Shown: positions 26,109 through 34,398 of the stretch, piece by piece | Position numbering within the stretch: the stretch's first letter is position 1 | Layout of the letters: each line of letters begins with the position of its first letter | NCBI RefSeq assembly: GCF_007954505.1 | Contig: NZ_CP042412.1 | Location: forward strand, 2,108,001 to 2,172,000 | From: Microbacterium sp. CBA3102 | GTDB taxonomy: Bacteria > Actinomycetota > Actinomycetes > Actinomycetales > Microbacteriaceae | Length of the DNA stretch: 64,000 nucleotides | Direction of reading: 5' to 3' | Position numbers and translations under genes: made by a program | Notes under the pieces: model-generated | Databases searched by the model: none | Told to the model about the DNA's origin: nothing | Seen by the model: only the letters and a program-made list of their open reading frames with translations

Positions 26109-26897
26109 TCAGACGGGCTGTGCGTCGGGGTAGGCGACGGAGCCCAGCGGATAGATGTGGCCGCCGCCGCGGGAGTGCTCGGCGTCGCCGTCCCCGTTGA
26201 GTCCGAGGAAGATCCCCGTGGTCATGAGCTGATAGCCGAGGTCGTGCAACCACACGCTGGCGACGGCGATGCGGAACTCGCGGAAGCAGAACAGGTACAG
26301 GCCGTCGGCGAACTTCCACACGGTCGACAGGTCCATGTCTCCGTGGCCCCGCTGCACGCCCTCCACGCACTGCCAGGCGTAGCGCTGGCTGGAGATGTAC
26401 ACGTGCTCGTACAGATGGTGCGGGCTGTAGCGGTAGAGGTTGCGCTTGCCGATGAGGTCGCGGCTCGGGCCGGGGGCCTCCCCGCTCACAGGAGCCCCGT
26501 CGATCGTCGCCGCCCAGAAATCCTGGCCGACCTGAGGCATCCCCTCCACGGGTTCGGCGGCGATCCGGGAGCGGATGACGGTGGCCCGGTTCGTGCCGGT
26601 CGAGAACACGACGGTGATCGCTTCACGGGGGCGGCTCTGCAGCGGGACGTTGACGAACACCACGTCCTCCCGCACCCGCACGGCATCGTACGGGTCGGCT
26701 CCGGATGCCTCGAGGCCGGTCCAGGAGACGGTGTCGTCGGCGAACCGCAGGGTCAGCGCCGATCCATCGTCGAGCGTGAGGGCGAGGTCGGTTCCGGTGA
26801 GCGTCGTGTTCGGCAGCCGGAACGTGTCGATTCCCGCGGCGAACTCGTCATAGGTGCGCCACTGGTCGAGGGCGGGGTCGGCGGAGATGTCGGTCAT
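26109..26897 (-). CDS. MoaF-family protein, copy 2
   Basis: 262 residues, two MoaF domains. It shares with copy 1 (16171) the LRFADDTVSW strand, YEHVYISSQRYAWQCVEGVQRG and STVWKFADGLYLFCFRE, and ends GIFLGLNGDGD. Start at 26897 (MTDISAD). It is first in an operon with the SnoaL-like gene and the Liv importer; an AraC-type regulator lies upstream. This ties a MoaF protein directly to a transporter and against a molybdenum role. In Klebsiella, MoaF is needed for a monoamine-induced protein. Confidence 0.82.
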   Translation of the reverse strand: MTDISADPALDQWRTYDEFAAGIDTFRLPNTTLTGTDLALTLDDGSALTLRFADDTVSWTGLEASGADPYDAVRVREDVVFVNVPLQSRPREAITVVFSTGTNRATVIRSRIAAEPVEGMPQVGQDFWAATIDGAPVSGEAPGPSRDLIGKRNLYRYSPHHLYEHVYISSQRYAWQCVEGVQRGHGDMDLSTVWKFADGLYLFCFREFRIAVASVWLHDLGYQLMTTGIFLGLNGDGDAEHSRGGGHIYPLGSVAYPDAQPV

Positions 26898-27060
26898 CGG
26901 GGTCCTGACGTCGCACGCGGCGGGGCCGCATCGCCCCGGGCACCGCCTCATCGCGGTGCGCTTGCCTCATGCTGTGTCCGCGCCCGTCATCCCCTCAAGG
27001 TCGCAGCCGCCATCGCGCGCCGAGAGTCAACCGGCGTGCCCTCCGGGGCAAGCGCGGTGC

Positions 27061-27110
27061 GGGATCGAAAACGTGCGCCACGGCGCTCGCCGAGGAGCGT
27101 TATCGATCCC
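27061..27110. terminator. Structured hairpin after the AraC regulator
   Basis: GGGATCGA (27061-27068) pairs with TCGATCCC (27103-27110); the stem continues with AACG/CGTT and encloses a GCGCC/GGCGC stem-loop. It lies 17 bp after the regulator stop and upstream of the MoaF operon. A second short palindrome TGCCC-N4-GGGCA at 27037-27050 could be a regulator site. Confidence 0.5.
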
Positions 27111-27126
27111 GCAGCGGGGCCGGGGC

Positions 27127-28083
27127 TCAGTGGCCGGCGCGGTACTCGCTGGGGGAGACCCCGAAGGTCGACTTGAACGCCCGGCTGAAGTGCGCGGCGT
27201 CGACGAAGCCCCACCGGGCGGCGATCGCTGCGACCGGACGGTCGGCGAGCATCGGGTCGAGCAGATCCCGGCGGCACTGTTCGAGGCGGCGGGTGCGGAT
27301 CCAGGTCGAGACGGTGACTCCCTGCTCCTGGAAGAGCCCGTGCAGGTGGCGCGTGGAGATGAAGTGCGCGGCGGCGATCGATGCGGGGCCGAGGTCCGTC
27401 GAGGCCAGGTTGCGGTCGATGTGGGCGCGGATGCGCTGGACGAGAGCGCGGTGCGGGTCGGCCGACACCTGGTCGAGTCCGAGTTCGCGGGTGAAGACGG
27501 TGGTCACGAGGTCGAGCCCGCTGTGCGCGAGGCGTGCGCCGGTGGTGCCGGCGAGCTGATCCAGGTTGCCGGCGAGCTGCGTGAGATACGGCACGACCAT
27601 GCCGCCGAGGCCTTCGTGGCCGGAGATCCGCACCGCGGTGAGCTGCCCGACCATGTCCGCGGGGAGGCTGATGAGATGCTTCGGGAACATCACGACCATG
27701 GTGCGGAAGTCCTCGTCGAACACCAGGGAGTACGGGCGGTCCGTGTCGTACACGGCGAGGTCACCGGCCTGCAGCACGGCCTCGCGGTCGTCTTGGATCA
27801 GCAGACCGGTGCCGGCGAGCATCAGGCTGACCTTGAAGTACGAGCGGTCACCACGGGCGATGAGCTCGGGGGTGCGCTCGACGATGTGCGAGGTCGCGCG
27901 CACGTCGCTCACGTGCACCTCGTCCACGGAGGCACCGCGGATCACCCCGCGGAAGTGGTCGGGGCCCTCGGTCGTGACCTGCAACGGGACGAACGACTCG
28001 GAGACGGCCGCGCGGAAGTCGCTGATGTTGCGCGCGACGAGCGTGGAAACCGATTCGGCGGTGGCGGCGGGTGCACCGTTCAT
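27127..28083 (-). CDS. AraC-family regulator (FeaR/NphR type)
   Basis: 318 residues. N-terminal AraC-binding-like domain (residues 15-200; YFKVSLMLAGTGLLIQDDREAVLQAGDLAVYDTDRPYSLVF) and C-terminal double HTH (about 215-315; STRHLHGLFQEQGVTVSTWIRTRRLEQC and VAAIAARWGFVDAAHFSRAFKSTFGVSPSEYR). This domain pairing is that of FeaR, which activates tynA/feaB amine oxidation in E. coli, and of NphR. It lies directly upstream of the MoaF-SnoaL-Liv operon on the same strand, so it is the likely activator of that operon. Confidence 0.9.
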   Translation of the reverse strand: MNGAPAATAESVSTLVARNISDFRAAVSESFVPLQVTTEGPDHFRGVIRGASVDEVHVSDVRATSHIVERTPELIARGDRSYFKVSLMLAGTGLLIQDDREAVLQAGDLAVYDTDRPYSLVFDEDFRTMVVMFPKHLISLPADMVGQLTAVRISGHEGLGGMVVPYLTQLAGNLDQLAGTTGARLAHSGLDLVTTVFTRELGLDQVSADPHRALVQRIRAHIDRNLASTDLGPASIAAAHFISTRHLHGLFQEQGVTVSTWIRTRRLEQCRRDLLDPMLADRPVAAIAARWGFVDAAHFSRAFKSTFGVSPSEYRAGH

Positions 28084-28185
28084 GACTGATCACCTCGGGA
28101 TGGTGGAACGACGACGTTGTATACGATCCGTTCCGCGATGGTATCACCGGCTCCGCCCGCGTGGGCGACTTCTAGGATGTGGACC

Positions 28186-29292
28186 GTGACCGAACGACCG
28201 ATGAAGACGCTCGCCGACCGTGTGCTGCAGGTGCTGCGACAGGTCCGCGGGCCGGACGCCTCCGATGCGGTGTTCGAGGCCACGGCCCTGATCGTGGGCA
28301 GTGCCTTCCTCGTGATCGGTTTCCTGGTGGCGCTGCCGGTGTTCTGGGGTCACGAGCTGGCGATCAGCGGGTCCGGTTCGATCGGCGTCTTCGCCGCCTT
28401 CGGGGGTGCGCTCGCCGCCGCGATCGCCTTCGCGCTCGGACGCCTCGCCGTCCGTCCGGAGGAGGTCGATCCCGGGACTGCGCGCGACGGCTTCAGCGTT
28501 CCGGGTGATCGGCTGCGCTGGTACGACCTGGCCGCCATCGCCTTCGCGCACGCGGCGATCGCATACCTGGGATGGCTCGGGGTCGCCGAGCTCCTCGAGC
28601 GGAGCTTCTCGGACGCCCCGGTCTATGCGTTCCCCGGTGCCGTGCTGGTGGCCGTGGCGTTCGCGCTGACCGGATACGTCTCGTTCCTGAGCGCGGTCGC
28701 TCTCACGCCGATGGTGCTCTCCCTCGTGCTCGCGGTGTTCCTGGTCGTGGGGGCGTTCGCGAGCATGCTCGCCTCCAGCGATGTGCACTGGTGGCGCGAC
28801 AACCTCTCGGCGCTGGGCATGAGCAGCAACAGCTCCTCGATCGCGTTCAACACCACGCTTGTCATCGCCGGGATCATGGTGACGACGATCTCCCGCTACG
28901 CGACGGCGGGTCTGCCCGCGGAGGATCGGGTGGATCGCCGCGGGCGGTTCATGGTGAGGGGAGGCCTGATCCTGCTCGGGATCCTGCTCGCCTGCGTCGG
29001 TCTCTTCCCCGTCGACGAGTTCTTCCTGCTGCACAACACCGTGGCGACCGGGATGTGCGTGGTGTTCGCGGTCATCGTGGTGGGTCTGCCCTGGTTCCTC
29101 CGCACGATCCCGCGGGTCTTCGTGGGTCTGGGGTGGGCCTATGTGCTCGTGATCATCCTGCTCGCCGCGTTCTTCGCGGTCGGTTACTACAACCTCACCG
29201 CCGTCGAGCTGATCGCCGCCGTGCTGATCTTCAGCTGGATCATCGTGTTCCTGCGCACCGCAGGCTCGATCGGAGCGCGCGCGACCACGTGA
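28186..29292 (+). CDS. DUF998-like polytopic membrane protein
   Basis: 368 residues with about ten hydrophobic helices. The central SALGMSSNSSSIAFNTTLVIAGIMV and CVGLFPVDEFFLLHNTVA segments resemble DUF998 proteins, of unknown function. I favour the GTG at 28186 with AGGA upstream; ATG 28201 is the alternative. It is divergent from the AraC regulator with no operon partners. Confidence 0.78.
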   Translation: MTERPMKTLADRVLQVLRQVRGPDASDAVFEATALIVGSAFLVIGFLVALPVFWGHELAISGSGSIGVFAAFGGALAAAIAFALGRLAVRPEEVDPGTARDGFSVPGDRLRWYDLAAIAFAHAAIAYLGWLGVAELLERSFSDAPVYAFPGAVLVAVAFALTGYVSFLSAVALTPMVLSLVLAVFLVVGAFASMLASSDVHWWRDNLSALGMSSNSSSIAFNTTLVIAGIMVTTISRYATAGLPAEDRVDRRGRFMVRGGLILLGILLACVGLFPVDEFFLLHNTVATGMCVVFAVIVVGLPWFLRTIPRVFVGLGWAYVLVIILLAAFFAVGYYNLTAVELIAAVLIFSWIIVFLRTAGSIGARATT

Positions 29293-29310
29293 GCGGTCGG
29301 TCGTCCGGCC

Positions 29311-30168
29311 TCAGTCGCGGAGCGCGCGCGTCGCCTCGCGGGTGCGCTGCAGAGCGTCGACGGTCTCGGTGAACCGTCGCTTCGCCACACCGATGAACAG
29401 GCAGTCGACGAGGGCGAGCTGTGCGATCCTGCTGACCATCGCGCCGGCGCGGAAGGTCGATTCGCGCACCTCGGTGAACAGGGCGTGGTCGGCCGCACGC
29501 GCGAGGGGGGAGTCCTTCGCCGACGTCACCGCCACCGTGGCGGAGCCGTTGGCGCGGGCGGTCTCGAGGAAGCGGACGGTCTCGATCGTCGATCCCGCGT
29601 GGGAGAACCCGATCGCGACGGTGGGCGCTGACTGCAGGACGCTGGCGGCCACCGCCTCGTGGGAGTCGGAGAGCACATGCGCATTGCGTCCGACGCGCAG
29701 AAGCTTGTGTGCGAGGTCTTCGGCCACGAACTGGCTCGCCCCGATGCCGTAGAGCAGGATGCGGTCGGCGCTGTCGATCGCGTCGATCGCCGCTTCGAGC
29801 ACGTCGAAGTCGAGCTTCGCGACGGTCTCCTCGATGGCCAGCAGTTCGAGTGCGGCGAGCTTCGACACCGCCTCCTGCAGGGTGTCCTCATCGGAGATCT
29901 CCGATCCGAAGGCACCGCGGGCGGAGAACTGAGCCGCTTCCTTGCCGAGCTCGGTCGCCAGTGCCATGCGCAGCGGGGCGTAGCCGCTGAATCCGATCGC
30001 CCGGCAGAACCGCACCACGGAGGCGACCGAGGTCCGGCACTCGTCCGCCAATTCGTTGATGGTCTTGTCGATGACGATCGAGGGGTTCTCTCGGACCACC
30101 GCGGCGATGCGTGCGAGCGACGGCGGCAGGGTCGAGGCGGCGGCTTCGATCGTCGACTGGATGCTCAA
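29311..30168 (-). CDS. RpiR-family regulator (MurR-like)
   Basis: 285 residues. N-terminal RpiR HTH (residues 1-80; NELADECRTSVASVVRFCRAIGFSGY) and a C-terminal SIS sugar-phosphate-binding domain (ADRILLYGIGASQFVAEDLAHKL, GFSHAGSTIETV). TTG start with GGAGG 6 bp upstream. Divergent from a sugar kinase and murQ. In E. coli the analogous MurR represses murQP and senses MurNAc-6-phosphate. Inverted repeats at 30201-30220 and 30241-30268 are candidate operators. Confidence 0.92.
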   Translation of the reverse strand: MSIQSTIEAAASTLPPSLARIAAVVRENPSIVIDKTINELADECRTSVASVVRFCRAIGFSGYAPLRMALATELGKEAAQFSARGAFGSEISDEDTLQEAVSKLAALELLAIEETVAKLDFDVLEAAIDAIDSADRILLYGIGASQFVAEDLAHKLLRVGRNAHVLSDSHEAVAASVLQSAPTVAIGFSHAGSTIETVRFLETARANGSATVAVTSAKDSPLARAADHALFTEVRESTFRAGAMVSRIAQLALVDCLFIGVAKRRFTETVDALQRTREATRALRD

Positions 30169-30200
30169 TCAGTCCTCCGGGGGTGTGGGATTCTCAGTAT

Positions 30201-30220
30201 GTCGTGACGGGGCTCACGAC
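30201..30220. promoter_or_regulatory. Perfect inverted repeat in RpiR/kinase promoter region
   Basis: GTCGTGA-N6-TCACGAC, perfect 7-bp arms, in the divergent intergenic region. Candidate operator for the RpiR protein. Confidence 0.5.
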
Positions 30221-30240
30221 AAGGATGGTAAATTCTTTTC

Positions 30241-30268
30241 AGAGAGTCTATGTCGCATGTAGTCTCTT
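30241..30268. promoter_or_regulatory. Imperfect palindrome upstream of the kinase gene
   Basis: AGAGAGTCTATG and CATGTAGTCTCT, separated by TCG, match as an imperfect inverted repeat (9 of 12 pairs). It is the more AT-rich of the two candidates and lies where a promoter for the kinase-murQ operon is expected. Confidence 0.45.
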
Positions 30269-30303
30269 TTCGTTACGTCCCGACCGAGTCCCGAGGAGAG
30301 CCG

Positions 30304-31197
30304 ATGACCGCGCAGTCGACCGCATCCGTCGATCTCGGCAAGTCACGGTGCCGAGTCGTCATCCACGACGCTACGCGTATCGAGCGCTCGGGGACGGGAG
30401 CGCCCGGGCTCGCCGCGGCAGGCGGCGTCGATGCCGCCCTCGATGCGATCCTCCCGCTGCTCGCCGATGCACCGGTCCTCGACAGCATCGGGGTCGGTGC
30501 CGCTGGGGGCTGGCTCGCCCCGGAAGCCGCCCGGGAACTCGCGGGGGGCCTGGCCGCGGCGACCGCGGCGCGGGTCGCCGTCGCCTCCGATGTCGTCACC
30601 GCCCATGCCGGCGCCCTCGAGGGGGCACCCGGTGTACTCCTGATCGCCGGCACCGGTGCCGCGGCACTCGGGATCGACGCCGATGGCGTCAGACTCGTCG
30701 ACGGCTGGGGTCCCGAGCTCGGAGATCTCGGCAGTGGATCGTGGCTCGGCCGCGAGGGGCTTCGCGCCGTGCTGCGTGCGGACGACGGACTCGGCCCGGC
30801 GACCGCGCTCACCGCCGCGCTCGCGGATCCGGTCGGCGCTGCCTCCGACATCCAGGGCTGGCTCGCCCGGAGCGCGCCGCTGGCCCGCCATCTCGCCACG
30901 CTGGCGCCTCTCGTCCTCGACACGGCGGAAGCCGGCGACCCGGTCGCCTCGGGCATCGTGACCGAGGGGGTCCGGCTGCTCACCGCGACCGCGGTCGCCG
31001 CCTCAGCCGTGACCTGCGACGTGGTGGTGCACGGAGGGCTCGCCGAACACTCCTGGTTCCGCGCCGCCCTCGGATCCGCCCTCCTCGCCGCCGGTCGCCG
31101 TGTCGTACCGGCTGCGGGCGACGCCCTCGACGGCGCGCAGTTGCTCGCGCGTCGCGCTGATCTCCCCCATGAAAGGTTCGTGCACCGTGCCGAATGA
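30304..31197 (+). CDS. BadF/BadG-type N-acetylhexosamine kinase
   Basis: 297 residues of the ASKHA sugar-kinase superfamily (BadF/BadG/BcrA ATPase type; human GlcNAc kinase and clostridial MurK belong here). Phosphate-1 loop ASVDLGKSRCRVV, phosphate-2 region LIAGTGAAALGI and ELGDLGSGSWLG. Start ATG 30304 behind GAGGAG. The murQ start lies inside its 3-prime end (10-bp overlap), so the two are coupled. It likely phosphorylates MurNAc and/or GlcNAc in the cytoplasm, providing the murQ substrate. Confidence 0.85.
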   Translation: MTAQSTASVDLGKSRCRVVIHDATRIERSGTGAPGLAAAGGVDAALDAILPLLADAPVLDSIGVGAAGGWLAPEAARELAGGLAAATAARVAVASDVVTAHAGALEGAPGVLLIAGTGAAALGIDADGVRLVDGWGPELGDLGSGSWLGREGLRAVLRADDGLGPATALTAALADPVGAASDIQGWLARSAPLARHLATLAPLVLDTAEAGDPVASGIVTEGVRLLTATAVAASAVTCDVVVHGGLAEHSWFRAALGSALLAAGRRVVPAAGDALDGAQLLARRADLPHERFVHRAE

Positions 31198-32122
31198 CAC
31201 CCCCCGCCTCGCCGCTCTCCTCTCGGTGCTGGAGAACCTCGACACCGAGGCCTCCACGACCGAGCGCGGCGACCTGGACCTCCTCGGCACCGCCGAGCTC
31301 GTGCGGAGGATGAACGCCGAGGACCGCCGCGTACCCGAAGCCGTCGCCGAGCGCGCCGAGGAGATCGCCGCCGCCGTCGACGGCATCACGGCGCGGTTCC
31401 GGCGCGGGGGACGACTCATCTACATCGGAGCCGGGACCGCGGGGCGCATCGGCGTGCTCGACGCGAGCGAGTGCCCGCCCACGTTCGGCACGGATCCTTC
31501 GCTGGTCGTCGGCCTGATCGCCGGCGGGGAGACCGCGATCCGCTCGGCCGTCGAGAATGCCGAGGACGACGCCGACGCAGCGGGTGTCTCCCTGCGCGAG
31601 CTCGACCTGTCGGAGAGCGACACCGTCGTGGGCATCTCCGCCTCCGGACGCACGCCCTACGTCGTCGGTGGCCTGGAGTACGCCCGCAGTGTCGGGGCGC
31701 TCACGGTCGCGATCGCGTCCAACGCCGCATCCGAGATCGGTGCCGTCGCGGAGATCGCGATCGAAGTCGTCACCGGGCCCGAGTTCATCTCCGGCTCCAC
31801 GCGCCTGAAATCCGGGACCGCGCAGAAGCTCGTGGTCAACATGCTCACGACGCTCTCGATGATCAACCTCGGCAAGACCTACCGCGGCGTGATGGTCGAC
31901 CTGCTCGCGACCAACGAGAAGCTGCGTGCGCGGTCGATCCGCACGGTCTCGCAGCTCGCCGGCGTCGGGATCGACGAAGCCGCCGCCGCTCTGGAGGGGG
32001 CGGACGGCTCCGTCAAGCTCGCCCTGCTGATGCTCGCCAGCGGTGCGTCGCCGCAGTCCGCGGCCTCGGCTCTCGAGGGTGCCGACGGCATTCTCCGCGA
32101 CGCCATCGCCGCGCTCGCCTGA
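31187..32122 (+). CDS. murQ: N-acetylmuramic acid 6-phosphate etherase (MurQ)
   Basis: 311 residues, usual family length. SIS domain with RLIYIGAGTAGRIGVLDASECPPTFG and the family signature FISGSTRLKSGTAQKLVVNMLTTLSMINLGK. It cleaves the lactyl ether of MurNAc-6-P to GlcNAc-6-P and lactate, recycling or scavenging peptidoglycan. GTG at 31187 with AAAGG upstream, overlapping the kinase stop. No PTS transporter is adjacent, so phosphorylation by the upstream kinase is the likely route. Confidence 0.94.
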   Translation: MPNDTPRLAALLSVLENLDTEASTTERGDLDLLGTAELVRRMNAEDRRVPEAVAERAEEIAAAVDGITARFRRGGRLIYIGAGTAGRIGVLDASECPPTFGTDPSLVVGLIAGGETAIRSAVENAEDDADAAGVSLRELDLSESDTVVGISASGRTPYVVGGLEYARSVGALTVAIASNAASEIGAVAEIAIEVVTGPEFISGSTRLKSGTAQKLVVNMLTTLSMINLGKTYRGVMVDLLATNEKLRARSIRTVSQLAGVGIDEAAAALEGADGSVKLALLMLASGASPQSAASALEGADGILRDAIAALA

Positions 32123-32175
32123 CCCTCCCTCCGCTCGCTCCTGCGTCCGCTCCCGGTTCCCTCCGGTCGCCGTCC

Positions 32176-32313
32176 GTTCCCGTCGCGAATTCGCACCTCT
32201 CAACGTTCCCGTCGCGAATTCGCATCCTAATTGCCCGGATTCGCGACCATTTCGCGACCGGAGCATGGGGTTTCGCGACCGGAGCGTGGGGTTTCGCGAC
32301 CGGAACAGGGTCC
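32176..32313. repeat. Short-repeat cluster between convergent murQ and amine oxidase genes
   Basis: Two copies of GTTCCCGTCGCGAATTCGCA (32176 and 32205, period 29) are followed by three copies of a 21-bp unit starting TTCGCGACCGGAGC (32251, 32272, 32293). GTCGCGAAT in the first set is the inverse of ATTCGCGAC in the second, so stem structures form between sets. It fills the convergent gap and may terminate both transcripts. Confidence 0.8.
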
Positions 32314-32318
32314 CGGGG

Positions 32319-34301
32319 TCAGTGCTCGCAGGTGCAGGTGCCTCCGCCGCAGCAGCTGCCGGATGAGACCGCGTGCGCCTGCGAGGATTCGGGCACATCC
32401 ATCGCGGGGTTCTGGTCGAGGAAGCCGTTGGGCTTGAACCGGAACCCGGTGGTGTCGACGGGCATGATCGGCCAGTCCTCCGTGCGCGGGAAGTGCGTGA
32501 GGCCGAACGTGTGCCACAGCACCATGTCCTCGCCGTCGATCGATCGGTCGCCTGCCGTGTAGGCGGGGAGTCCGCCGCCGCCCTGGTGTGCGTTGGGATA
32601 CCGCCCCGCAGGCCAGATCTGACCGTGTTCGTAGCGTGTCGCCCAGAGGTGCTTGGTGGCGAACGCGGCGCGCGCGGCGACCGAGGACTCCGGATCGGCC
32701 ATGAGCAGCGCGGTGGGCTCGGGGACGAGGTGATACGCGGTCGGCCGCCCGACGTGATTCGTGCGGGACGTGCTCTGCACCTCCCAGACGCGCGCGACGG
32801 AGGAGTCTGCGTCACGCTGCGCGGCGGTCTCGGTCGTGAGCGGGGTCTCGGACCAGCTGAACGCGTTGCCGAACGGGTTGTCCGGCCCCATCGGCACGCG
32901 CTGTGCGTCCACCTCGACGAGCCGATTCCGGTCGCCGTCGATGGCGACGTCGAGTCGCGCGCAGAACAGGTGCTGGTGCACGGGCGCGAAGACGCCCGGG
33001 GCGAGTTCGGTCGCGTGGCGCTGCCGGACGCCGGGCTCGCCGCCGCCCACGAACACGATGCCGGTGGCCTTGGCGACGACCTCGATCGAACCGTCCAGGC
33101 CGAAGTACCAGTAGAAGCCGTAGTCGTAGTTGCCGATCGTGGAGAAGTACGAGACCACGAACCGGCGGGAGCGGCGCACGTCGGCGCGGCCCGCGAGGTC
33201 GGTGTGCTTCCAGAGGATCCCGTCGTCCTCCTCGTGCATGCAGACCACGTTCGGGATGCGCACCGGGTTGCCGTGGTCGTCGGCCACGTAGCCGTCGAGG
33301 TAGCGGATCACCCCCAAGCAGTCGCAGCCGAGTTCGAGGTGGTTGGAGTTCTTGCCGAGGAGATATTCGCCGGCATCGAAGTAGCTGATCCAGAAGCGGC
33401 CGGGGGCGGTGTCGCCGTAGGGGACCACCATCTCGGGAACGCTGGCGCGGCTGAGCACGGAGCGGTCCTGGAAGGTGACGTCGTGCAGCACGAGGCCTTC
33501 GCGGGCGTTGAAGTCGACACGCATCGACCAGCCCTCCCACTCGACGAGCGAGCCGGTGACGGTGAAGCTCGGTCCCTCCGGCTGCGTGATCTCGATCGGC
33601 TTGAGCGAGGTGCGCGCCTCGCCCTGCACCTCGGGGTAGTAGTTTCCGTGGCCGGCGGGCACGGGCACGTCGCCGTGGTCCTCGACGCGGATGACGCTGT
33701 TCGAGGTGAGGTCGATGTGCACGACGAGTCCTTCGACGGGGTGCGCCCACGGGGAGTCCTGCTCGTCGTACTTGAGGAACGTCAGGGAGCGGATCACGCG
33801 GCGACCGACTTCATCGGCACGACCGGTGTAGCCCGGGGCGAGCGGTCCGCAGAACGCGAGGTCCATGTGGTCGGCGAGGCCGCGGCGCGTCATGGCCGCC
33901 TGCCACTCGGGGGAGGCCTTCGCGATCGCCTCGGCGCGTTCGTACTCCTCGAACAGGTACTGCGGCTGGCCGTAGGGCGGGGCGTCATTCGGCACGCGTT
34001 CGGTGCGCAGGACCTCGCCGCGGGTGATCGACACGATGGCTTCGGTCGCGACGCCGGTCGCCGTGTCGAGCAGTGTCACGTCGACGCGGCGGTCGATGGG
34101 GGAGCCGGGGGTCCAGGCGGCGAACTCCTGTTTCGTGGGCTCATCGGGCAGCAGCATCGGCACGCGGGTGGTCTCGGTCAGGAGCCCGGCCGCGTCGAGG
34201 ATGGCTCGGGCGGCGGCGATCTCCTCGCCCGAGAGTGGATCGTGCGGGTGCGGGGCCGCGATCTTGTCGAGGGAGACGGGCTGCGGTGCGTGGTGGGACA
34301 T
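32319..34301 (-). CDS. Copper/topaquinone primary-amine oxidase
   Basis: 660 residues. It oxidises primary amines to aldehyde, ammonia and H2O2. Catalytic residues are all visible: base Asp309 in ISYFDAGEYLLG, topaquinone Tyr392 in TIGNYDYGF, copper ligands His442/His444 (HQHLF) and His603 (THFPRTEDWPIMP). N2/N3-like domains precede the core. No signal peptide, so it is cytoplasmic like Arthrobacter phenylethylamine and histamine oxidases. The C-terminus is a cysteine-rich tail, SCCGGGTCTCEH. ATG 34301 follows GAGG at 6 bp. A TetR gene lies upstream and a palindrome overlaps the leader. Confidence 0.95.
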   Translation of the reverse strand: MSHHAPQPVSLDKIAAPHPHDPLSGEEIAAARAILDAAGLLTETTRVPMLLPDEPTKQEFAAWTPGSPIDRRVDVTLLDTATGVATEAIVSITRGEVLRTERVPNDAPPYGQPQYLFEEYERAEAIAKASPEWQAAMTRRGLADHMDLAFCGPLAPGYTGRADEVGRRVIRSLTFLKYDEQDSPWAHPVEGLVVHIDLTSNSVIRVEDHGDVPVPAGHGNYYPEVQGEARTSLKPIEITQPEGPSFTVTGSLVEWEGWSMRVDFNAREGLVLHDVTFQDRSVLSRASVPEMVVPYGDTAPGRFWISYFDAGEYLLGKNSNHLELGCDCLGVIRYLDGYVADDHGNPVRIPNVVCMHEEDDGILWKHTDLAGRADVRRSRRFVVSYFSTIGNYDYGFYWYFGLDGSIEVVAKATGIVFVGGGEPGVRQRHATELAPGVFAPVHQHLFCARLDVAIDGDRNRLVEVDAQRVPMGPDNPFGNAFSWSETPLTTETAAQRDADSSVARVWEVQSTSRTNHVGRPTAYHLVPEPTALLMADPESSVAARAAFATKHLWATRYEHGQIWPAGRYPNAHQGGGGLPAYTAGDRSIDGEDMVLWHTFGLTHFPRTEDWPIMPVDTTGFRFKPNGFLDQNPAMDVPESSQAHAVSSGSCCGGGTCTCEH

Positions 34302-34317
34302 CATCGACCTCACTATT

Positions 34318-34335
34318 TTCGAGCAGATGCTCAAT
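34318..34335. promoter_or_regulatory. Operator candidate upstream of amine oxidase
   Basis: GAGCA-N2-TGCTC (34321-34332) with AT-rich flanks reads ATTGAGCA on the minus strand. A related half-site, ATTGAGC, recurs in the TetR promoter (35021), suggesting a shared TetR operator. Confidence 0.45.
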
Positions 34336-34398
34336 AAACGGGTTGCGATGATGATACGACGGCTCGCCGGAGGTCCACAAGCACCGTTTTCGCGGGGC

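Noticed and set aside
16171..26897. Molybdenum cofactor biosynthesis role for the MoaF proteins
   Set aside because: No moaA-E, moeA or molybdoenzyme genes are nearby, and the family name traces to the monoamine regulon.
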